Of a stretch of 64,000 bases of DNA, positions 56,285-64,000 are shown piece by piece. The DNA is from Cynocephalus volans. Its lineage: Eukaryota; Chordata; Mammalia; Dermoptera; Cynocephalidae. The notes beneath the pieces were generated by a model. It was not told where the DNA came from. It saw only the letters and a list, made by a program, of their open reading frames with translations, and ran no database searches. Where the stretch lies: contig NC_084462.1 of NCBI RefSeq assembly GCF_027409185.1, forward strand, positions 25,581,577 through 25,645,576, read 5' to 3'. The translations under genes were made by a program, and so were the position numbers. Numbering within the stretch: the first letter of the stretch is position 1; every line of letters begins with the position of its first letter.

Positions 56285-58600
56285 CTAGAGTTCTTGAGTT
56301 CAGCTCATTTCATAAGGGGAAGGATCAGGTACATTTTCTTGTGTTGAAGAAACACAGAAAATCATTACTTGATGAAAGTTGGACCAGAAGGAAGCTTTCT
56401 CCAGTCCTCATCAACCAATGGCTTCCTCGCCTCCCAACCTAACTCATCCTTAGGCTAGCATTCTATGTCAACCAAAATACATCCTTGCCTGCCACTATAT
56501 TGACTCTCCACTTGAGTTACAAGTGATTCAGTCCTTGTGCATTTCTGGCTCCTGGCTTTGCCTAGAGAAGACAGAAAAGTTAGAGAAAAAAAGGCAGAGG
56601 TGGGGAAGAGATGAGAAATGAAGAAAATGGGGAGTGCCTATTCATGGGTAGTGGTAACGGGGGGGCACCTTACTCCTAAAAAGACCTAAAATGTCATTAA
56701 GGTTGGCTGGAGAGGCCTAATTTTCCACCAATCTAGTTCTAGCTACTGTAAACTTCCAGCTAGGAACACACACAATCCAGCTGTGGACAATGGCCTTTTT
56801 CCCCAGAATTCATCCAACCCACCTCCTACTTGTCTATTCCAACCTGCAGCTCTTTCCAGGTGCCTTCCAGCACTTCCTGGCCCTTGCTTAGGCTCTGTGT
56901 CTCAGGCGTTAAAATCTCTACTAAACTTGTTCTTCCTAAAATTCACCATTAAGCCCCATTTTAGAAAACTCACACTCATATGTATGTAACTTTCTGGAAT
57001 GTTTCTTTCTTTCCTTGTCTGGGTCTTATAAGCCCTGGGGGCTGGGACTAAGAGCTGGGGTTGCTTTGTAGGCTGTGACAAGTCCTGATTTTTAATTCCT
57101 ACCATATGAGAAAGATTTCTGATGTCTAAAGTTAATTTTCTATTTGGAGCTAAGCAAGAGCCAAGAGAAAACGTTAGGAATGCTTTAGGCTGCAAGTAGC
57201 AGAAATCTGCTTAGAAAATAAAAACACTTAACATATATCAATAAGACTGGAAGTAGGTGGTTCCAGGATAGGTATAGTGGCTCAACAATGTCATCAAGGA
57301 CCCAGGCTCTTTTTGTCTGTCTGCCCTACCATCCGCATGTTGGCTTTTTCCTTTGGTCTTGTAGCCTCATGGTCTCAAGATGGCCCAGCCATTTCCCCTT
57401 AAGTTACACTGGCAGAACTAAGTCACATGCCATTTCTAAGCCCACTGACAGCAAAGGGAACAAGTACCAAGTCTGCTGCTGTGACACCCACAGCAAGGCT
57501 GGGCCTGGAGAGCCACAGGGCAGTAGGGCAGCTCTGGGCTGGCTCCTCTCTCTGCTGTCAGGGAGTCCCAGCTCTGCTCTGCTCATTCCCTCCTTTATCA
57601 ACTTGCCCAAAACAGGATTCTTTTCCCCTCCATGATGAGTGGATTTTCCCCATGTCATAGCTTATTTTTGATTTTCTTCAGTCTCCAAGTTTCTTCTTTG
57701 ATGTAATTTTGGCCAGCACATTGGTCCATCCAGGGCCTACTTGCCCTCGTGACATCTTGTTACACACTGTACTGCCTGATTTTTTGGTTCACATTTCCCA
57801 AAGGGGGAATCTGACTAGTCTGACTGGCTTTCCTTACATTTTTGAGCCAGATGACTTCAAATGTCGCTGGCCAGCCTATACTGGATCCTGGTCCAGTGAA
57901 CTGTATGTGTGGGGGGCGGGAGGGCACAAGGACAGGGTCACATGTACAACACAGCCTCCTGGGTGGCTGGGGCTGAATGAGGCCCACAGAAGGGCTGTGA
58001 CCTAGAACAAGACAGTGCAGTGAGGAAGAGCACAGGTGATGGGCTCTCAGAGCCTTGACAATGACAAAAGAAGGTAAGTCTACTCTGCAGGAGACAGAAG
58101 CCACGTGGAAGAACACAGGGGCACCACACACGTGAGCAAGAAGCTGAACAGGACATTTCAGTGCCAGTGGATGCCACAGGAGAGGAGTGGGGATCCAGGT
58201 GCCCCAGACACGAGCCCCTGCGGGCCCATCTCACCATCTTCAGCCATTTGGGCCACTCCTGTTGAGGCCCCAGACATAGTGGAGCAGAAATAAATGTAAT
58301 ACCCAACTTAACAGAGCTGAGGGCACAGTCACTGATTCTTTTCTTGGGTCTGCAATGATTCAAGTCTCCCTACATTCCCATAGCAGAGGTTCCAGTGACT
58401 GCTGGTGGAAAGCTCGATGTAACTCATGACATGTCTTTAGCAGGGATTGGAAATGTTCATTACCTACCAGACTTGGTCTGTTAGAGAACTTTTTGTTGTT
58501 CTGACAGGCCAAAGAAAGGATTGCAGAAGCAGGACTATTTCAAAATGGCCATCTAACAGACAGAAAATGGGCTGGGGCAAATGGAATTAAAAATCCTGCA
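56285..58600. other. Unassigned intergenic sequence
   Basis: No exon found. Around 57180-57460 (GGCTGCAAGTAGCAGAAATC, CAACAATGTCATCAAGGACC) the text resembles a common ancient mammalian repeat that I cannot name. The ORFs of 98-141 codons here show no conserved motif. Confidence 0.4.
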
Positions 58601-58619
58601 GTGGACAAACCAGAACTTT

Positions 58620-58855
58620 TAAAAGCATTGGTAATGGAGACCTGAATTTGAATCCTTGCTCCTCTGCTTTTTAGGTGCATGACCTTGGTCAAGTTATTTA
58701 ACCTCTCTAAGTCTTATTTTCTTCATCGGTAGCATAAGGATAGAAATACACCTACTTCAAGGGGTTGGTGGGAGGACTGAATGAGATATTGCATGTGAGG
58801 CACTTGGCACGGTGAGCGCTACACACATGTTAGTTACTAATATTGTCAGAGTGAG
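58620..58855 (+). repeat. MIR SINE
   Basis: GAATTTGAATCCTTGCTCCT, CCTTGGTCAAGTTATTTAAC, CCTCTCTAAGTCTTATTTTC and GTGAGGCACTTGGCACGG give the complete MIR order. Confidence 0.75.
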
Positions 58856-59505
58856 GGTCAGAGGCCCAGTGAGAACCAGCTAAAAGCCATCCAGAGGCTG
58901 GCCTGGCTGTTCGGGAGGGGAACTCTACCACTGTTCCCCATGGCAGGGTCGAGTAGGGCATGTGTCTTTACAGCTTTCCACCTAGACTCAGTTTCTTGAG
59001 CAGTTTCCTAGAAGCCCGTCCCTCTCTTTGGAATGGCCTTCACCAACAGCCCAGGAGTGCTTAGTTTAGGTCCACCTGTCCCTTCTGTCTTTTCCTCCAC
59101 CAGTACCCTTCACTTGATTATCCATTTCAGTCTCCTCTACCTGCTTTTGTAATTCCTTATTCAACTTGGCCTTGGGATAGTCATTAGAGGAGTGATTTGA
59201 GAGGGTATTTGGGAGACTCACTGTAAATGACCTTCCAGATATAAACATCCAGGACTGAGGCACATAAAGCCAGTGGCCAGCTGTCCCCTGTGACCCGGAG
59301 AGAACTGGGTGGGTGCATAGGCCTTGGGCAGGCAGATGAACAGGCAGCTGGCTGAGGCTTTCCCTTTGCTTCTCTCCTGAATGCTCAATGACCTGATGAC
59401 ACATTCACCAAGTCAAAGGCTCAGCTGCATAGAAGATGACCTGGGTCTCCTGGAAATGCAGTTCTCATGGGCAGCGCCAACACTAAGGACTAGTTCTTAC
59501 TATCC
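58856..59505. other. Unassigned intergenic sequence
   Basis: No gene or confident repeat seen. Confidence 0.35.
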
Positions 59506-59522
59506 CCACCAAGAACATTCTT

Positions 59523-59689
59523 TTCTTTTCTTTTTTTTTTCTGACCGGTAAGGGGATGGCAACCTTTGGCACAGTGTCGCCTGCACCACGCTCAACCAGA
59601 GAGCACACCAGCCATCCCTATATAGGATCTGAACCTGCGGCCTTGGTGCTACCAGCGCCGCACTCTCCCGAGTGAGCCACGGAACTGGC
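59523..59689 (-). mobile_element. Dimeric tRNA-Ile SINE
   Basis: T-rich left edge, both units, ending GAGCCACGGAACTGGCC. Perfect 17-bp TSD CCACCAAGAACATTCTT at 59506-59522 and 59690-59706. Confidence 0.92.
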
Positions 59690-59984
59690 CCACCAAGAAC
59701 ATTCTTAACTTACTAGCTTTTAAAGAAAATTAGAAGAGTGCTCCAAGGCCATATAAAACCCTCAATTTATACACAGAATTTGCCCCATTGTTCGGGAGAG
59801 ATAGAGATTTTGCAACTAACAAAACATAAGGGGCTTTTCTGCTTGGGATCAGAACTTAGCCATACGCCAATGGGATGATGTACTCACAGGGGAGGGGAGG
59901 CAGGGGCGACACTTCAGTAGTCATTACCATCTGTTCTCCTTGCTGCCCCTGTGAACTCCTGGGTTGCCTAGTAACCATGAAGCA

Positions 59985-60110
59985 ATTATTCATTCAGTAG
60001 GTACCAAAGGAATACCTACTAGGTGCCAGAGGCTAAACTAAGCATTGTGAAAACAGAGACAGGTCTAAGACACAGGCCTTGCCCTAAAGAGCTCCAAGGT
60101 CATGTCAAGG
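59985..60110. repeat. Ancient interspersed repeat (CCTACTATGTGCCAG family)
   Basis: ATTATTCATTCAGTAGGTAC, ATACCTACTAGGTGCCAGAG and TTGCCCTAAAGAGCTCCAAG, the same family as at 14.8 and 18.8 kb. Confidence 0.45.
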
Positions 60111-61075
60111 GTGGTCCATGAGCCAGTCTTACTAACTAGGACACTGTGACTGAACAGCTCTGTGACAGTACAGGTTTCTTGCTTGTATCTTGCTTCCCCC
60201 CTACCCCCAAGGCCACTCCCATAGCCTAGCACAATGCATGGCAACTAGTGACATCTCTCAGGCAGGGCTGAGGCAGTGGGGACGAAGCATCTACCACCTT
60301 ATGGGGTATCAGGCCTAATGTGGTTGGCCTACCTGGTGGTGGGGGTTTGGAGGAAGTGGTGGCAATTAGTATGAGATCACCTTCTTCTGTGTGACCTTGA
60401 AAAGAAAGACTGACCAACAACCATCCCAGAGAGGGCAGGCTACGTCTTCAGTCAAAGGTGAATGCCCTGGCCCACAAACCCACCTGCTGAGACCGCAGCA
60501 CCCACAGCCACCAATCCACATGGCATGTCTGAGCATCTCCGTGTTCAAAGGTCCTGTGGAGAATCCGGAGGACAAGACGTGGTTCTTCAAAGAGATTTCA
60601 ATCTGTCTAGTTAAAAAAAGGCATAGAAAGGTAATGAAGAACTATACCATAACCTGAGCACTAAGCGGGTTTTACTGGCAGTGAATTCTTGCAGAAGTGA
60701 AGGGAGAGCCAAAGTGCGGGGGTAGCACAGCTGGGGGGGCGCTGCTGCATGAGCAACCACCACAGGTGCTCGCACAGGCTTGGCTTTGCTCATCCTCCCC
60801 TTGCGCATGAAAGCGCTGGCCAGGGCTTCCTCTTTTCCTGCTGCTGTAATCACACGAGGACATAGCCAGAGTGCTCGTGCACACTCAAAGAGATTGGCTT
60901 CTCAGAAATGGGGGTTGGTGACACTCTCATTCCTGTGGTGTCATCGTAGTGTGAGGCCAGTGTGAGGCCAGGGCCAAGGACACAGCTGTTAACACAGATG
61001 CTCAGGCCTTCCTGCCAAAGGAGAAACGGGTGGGGGTGGGGTAGGGAGATGGGGGTGGGGACTGAGGTGGGGGGA
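60111..61075. other. Unassigned sequence upstream of relic 3
   Basis: No supported gene. A tiny direct repeat GTGTGAGGCCA occurs at 60949-60970. Small ORFs on both strands lack conserved motifs. Confidence 0.35.
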
Positions 61076-61079
61076 TCCT

Positions 61080-61900
61080 GGGAGGACGACCACTCCTCAG
61101 AGACCAGGATTTAGAGAGACTTCATGCTGATAAAGATACTATTTTGGGGAAACTGCAGACTCTAAGCCCAAACCTCGCTCCACTGACGTGATACATGTGG
61201 CTGAATTTGGACAGAATTCTGGCAGAATATCAAAGAGTTCACACAGCAGAGGAAATCTTTCAGTATTATGAATAAGGGAAAATTTCCATTCATCTCATAA
61301 TTCATTCTTGAGAGACTCCCTATGAATGGCACCAGTGGAGGAAAATCCTCAGATGGAGGTAAGCAGCTATTAGAGATGAGAAAATCACAGGGGAGGAGGG
61401 TACAGACTAAAGAGGAACCCACGTCAGAGCTCACGCTTGAATGCATCATGCAGGAGAAAACTTACATCTTCAATGAATGGAACGATGTTCCGGGAAATCA
61501 CAACCTCGCCCAACATCAGATAAGCCATTCTGAGTGCAATCTTTTGATTGTAATGAATTGGGAGTGGTGATCATTTGAGGAGAAATCAGTCCCTATTCAG
61601 CAGCCCAAGGCTCCCACTGGAGAGAAGGCGGGTGCTCGTTGTGGATGACGGAGCCCTTGGAGCTCTGCGGGTGCTCCGATCTCATGAAACATGGGGTGGC
61701 ATGCAGGTGGCCCGAGGAGGACTGTCAGAGCACACGTGATATAAGATGTTCACTCAAGAGAAAAACACAATGAAAGGGGAGAATTTAGAAAATGGTTTTG
61801 TTGCAACTCGTACTTTTAGCACTAGCAATGGAGAGAAGGACTTCGGCTACAAGGAACGCGGACAGCCTTTGGGAGAGGCTTGTTCAGATGACACATGGTC
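61080..61900 (+). pseudogene. C2H2 zinc-finger gene relic 3
   Basis: The most eroded of the three. Finger and linker traces persist: HTAEEIFQYYE near 61230, QEKTYIFNEWND followed by NLAQHQISHSEC near 61450-61540 (linker, lost Cys pair, then the L-x2-H-x3-H half), TGEKAGARCG near 61617, and NGEKDFGYKERGQPLGE near 61826-61880. Both Cys of most fingers are lost and stops intervene. Same strand as relics 1 and 2. Splice acceptor not identified. Confidence 0.6.
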
Positions 61901-62690
61901 GTGTACATGTGATCCTTGGGGCCCACTGGCAGGGGTGCCTGATGCTGTGCAGAAGACGAGAATCCAGGCTCAGCAGATCTCAAAGTTTCCTTTTCCCACT
62001 GGCTACAACTTTTCCTCATCTTCCTTCTCCTTCCGCTTTGTTCCGCAGTCAAGTCCAGTGTCACTTTTTCTGTTTCTTGTCCTGGCTTTGGGAGGTCTCC
62101 TGGCCCCTGTGTCTTCATGCATGCTGTGCTTGGCTTGTGGTGGGCAGGAGCCACCTGCCCATCCACAGGCTGGTGAACATGCCCCAGGGGATACTGCTGT
62201 GGCTGGTTCATTCATTCGTCATTCATTTGACAAATATGGAGCATCGACTCTACTCTGTGCCTGGCACTATGGTTTTTGCTGGGTACACAGGACAGGGAAG
62301 AAGGCGGTGTCAGCAACAAGTGGCTTGGCGACCTTGGGAAGAAGGGAGGGGATCAGGGAAGTGGCAGCAGCCTTGAGATTACAGGGTGTGTGTCCCAGGT
62401 TCCAGAGGGGCTTAGGCAGGAGAGCTGAGGAGGGAGGAGGGAGACCTAAGGACTGCCCGCCGCCATGTGGCAGGCCCCACAGGTTCTCACAGCTGCCCTG
62501 CAAGCTCCGCACCACTGTCCTCACGTGGTGAACACAGAAAATAAGCACGGGCACAGCTAGTAAGTGCAGAGCCGGGACTTGACGCTGGGTCTGTCTCACT
62601 CCCAGTCCCGCTGTCTTTCCACCCCCACAGGGAGAGAACCGGTCCTTTAGCAACACCTCGCCTTGGGATATGTCTCCAGAGACTCAGTGG
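61901..62690. other. Unassigned, increasingly GC-rich sequence
   Basis: Contains a possible CCTACTATGTGCCAG-family copy (ATTCATTTGACAAATATGG and CTGTGCCTGGCACTATGG, 62205-62300) and a reversed MIR core (ACAGCTAGTAAGTGCAGAGC, 62545-62610). No gene recognised. Confidence 0.4.
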
Positions 62691-63490
62691 ACAGTGCGCA
62701 GCACCTGGTGAGCTGCGGGGAAGGAGACAGAAGGGAGGAAACGCCGGCTTCCGCGGACTCCGCCTCAGGCGCAGGGAAGGCCGCACTCCCTCGTCCCTTG
62801 AGCAAACCCCCCTCGAGCCCTGTGGAGGGCCAGGCACCGTGTGCAGGAGTGGGCACAGGACTGAATGAGACCTGCCGCTCCTCGCCCTCCCAGGACTCTC
62901 ATTCTAGAAGGCCGGCAGCAAACACAGGTGCCAAATGTTTTGAAGGGAAGGACCGGGCCCCAGGGAAGCTCGGAGAATTTTGTAACCCAGACTCGAGGAG
63001 GTGGGGGAGGCTGCTGGGAAGAGGGAACGGCTTGTGAAATGCTGGGAAAAGCCTTCCAGGAAGGAGAATGTGGGAAGGCCCGCTGCTGACAGAGCAGCGT
63101 CCTCAGAAAGTGACGGTGCCAGGCGGAGGGGGGCGTCAGCGAGGAGCAGGAAAGCGGGACCAGCGCGTCCAGGGCCCGACAGGCCTCAGAGGGCAACCGT
63201 GGGGAGCCGGCGAACAGTGCCAGCAGCTTCGTAGATGATGCTTTCCTTCGGAAGCCCAAGGCTGCGACAGGGGAGATGTGTCCAAAGACTGGTTCAATGA
63301 GGGCGCGCCAGTTCTGGGCCGCAGGACAAGACGCGTCTGCGCTGGAAGGCGCCGGGGCTGCGTCCCACAGGCCCGGGCAGGCGTTCGTGGGCAAACACCT
63401 CCCTCTTGCGGCCGAGAGCGGTACTGCCGCCGCAGGGCCCAGGGCGAGGGCAGCTCGCAAGCGCAGGCCGGACGGCCACAGGTTCTCACC
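62690..63490. promoter_or_regulatory. CpG-rich block, possible CpG island
   Basis: CpG density rises in two peaks, 62735-62800 and 63280-63480 (for example GGGCGCGCCAG, GACGCGTCTGCGC, GCGGCCGAGAGCGG). No conserved first exon is visible on either strand. It may be a promoter of an unrecognised or non-coding transcript, or simply GC-rich DNA. Long ORFs on both strands here (up to 231 codons) are a side effect of low stop-codon density. Confidence 0.4.
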
Positions 63491-63599
63491 CTAAAACCCA
63501 GATGGAAGCAAGCCAGGGGCTGCATGTGGCTTGTGGACCCGAGGAGATTCCCCAGCTCTTTTTTCCAGAGAAATCAGATTAATGGGGAAAATGTACATA

Positions 63600-63685
63600 T
63601 ACGCGTGTACTTCAAAACGTTCATGGAAGGATTCATATTATCTTTCAATTCTATTTTTCCAGGAACTTTTTGAAGTGCCCTCATA
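63600..63685. mobile_element. Mariner-type MITE copy 3
   Basis: 82-bp near-palindrome, GTGTACTTCAAAACGTTC at the left and GAACTTTTTGAAGTGCCC at the right, bracketed by TA at 63600-63601 and 63684-63685. Same orientation as copy 1. Confidence 0.8.
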
Positions 63686-64000
63686 TACTTAGAAATAGTG
63701 CTAGCGAGACACTCGAATGTTACCAGTGATTCTTTCCAGAATAGTTCTTTTTTCATTTATTTATATGTTTATTAAAATTTTCTATTCCATGCATTACTTT
63801 TGCTGATAATAGAAAAAAATGTATTAATGTTTTTTAAAAGAGAAGTGTCAGAAAAGTGGCCCAAGAGGGGATTAAGGTGGAGGCCAGGTGGCTTATGTGA
63901 GAACTGAGTGGCCTGTCACGAGCTGCTGCTGGACCAGATCCCCGCTCCCTTCCAAGCCAGGCTGGTTACAAAGGCCTGCAGAGAAGGCCTGTGTTTGGGG

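Noticed and set aside
60391-60657. 88-codon ORF with FKGPVENPEDKTWFFKE, looking protein-like
   Set aside because: I could not match it to a family, no splice or promoter context supports it and the ORF is short; left as unassigned sequence.
61746-62531. 261-codon ORF, the longest in the window
   Set aside because: Its first ~45 codons are a decayed zinc-finger stretch; the rest shows no conserved motif, is low in stop codons because of GC content and has a similar overlapping frame beside it.
62765-63460. 231-codon minus-strand ORF in the CpG block
   Set aside because: GC-rich sequence depletes stop codons in all frames; no domain, splice or codon signal supports it.

Overview
The window is nuclear DNA from a placental mammal: intron-split genes with GT-AG junctions, CpG islands, ancient MIR and L2 repeats, L1, MaLR and ERV-L elements. 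The most informative lineage clue is a SINE family made of one or two tRNA-Ile-like units ending in an A-rich tail. About twelve copies are present and most copies of the dimer keep target-site duplications (TSDs). As far as I know, monomeric and dimeric tRNA-Ile SINEs (the CYN family) are characteristic of colugos (Dermoptera). Colugo is therefore my inference for the host; the sequence does not prove it.

Layout. (1) 1-13 kb holds the only two intact protein-coding genes, both on the minus strand. CLDN15 has five coding exons (6556 down to 1814, 227 aa). FIS1 has five coding exons (12643 down to 8954, 152 aa) and a CpG-island promoter at 12.5-13.0 kb. This matches the human 7q22.1 order CLDN15-FIS1. 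(2) 13-23 kb is intergenic, with SINEs, two MaLR LTRs, an 0.8 kb LTR, L2 fragments and an orphan CpG island at 19.5 kb. (3) 22,969-30,573 is a complete but dead ERV-L provirus on the minus strand. It has both LTRs, a 5-bp TSD, a tRNA-Leu-type primer site, gag, protease, RT, integrase and dUTPase remnants, and is itself invaded by two MaLR LTRs, a truncated L1 and two SINEs. (4) 30.6-31.9, 54.5-55.6 and 61.1-61.9 kb carry three decayed C2H2 zinc-finger gene relics, all on the plus strand. (5) 32.1-33.1 kb looks like an L1-mobilised retrocopy whose poly(A) site lies in a MaLR LTR. (6) 38-54 kb is a mosaic dominated by a long, old minus-strand L1 broken up by later insertions. (7) 54-64 kb holds zinc-finger relics, SINEs, MIR and a GC/CpG-rich block near 63 kb.

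CLDN15 (paracellular cation channel) and FIS1 (mitochondrial outer-membrane fission adaptor) are neighbours without a functional link that the sequence shows. From 13 kb to the end I find no intact cellular gene. I did not find a new multi-gene system. The most interesting material is the transposon archaeology: the LTR-terminated retrocopy, an L1 insertion ending at an internal A-run, a composite L1-5'UTR/tandem-repeat element, and the fossil zinc-finger locus.
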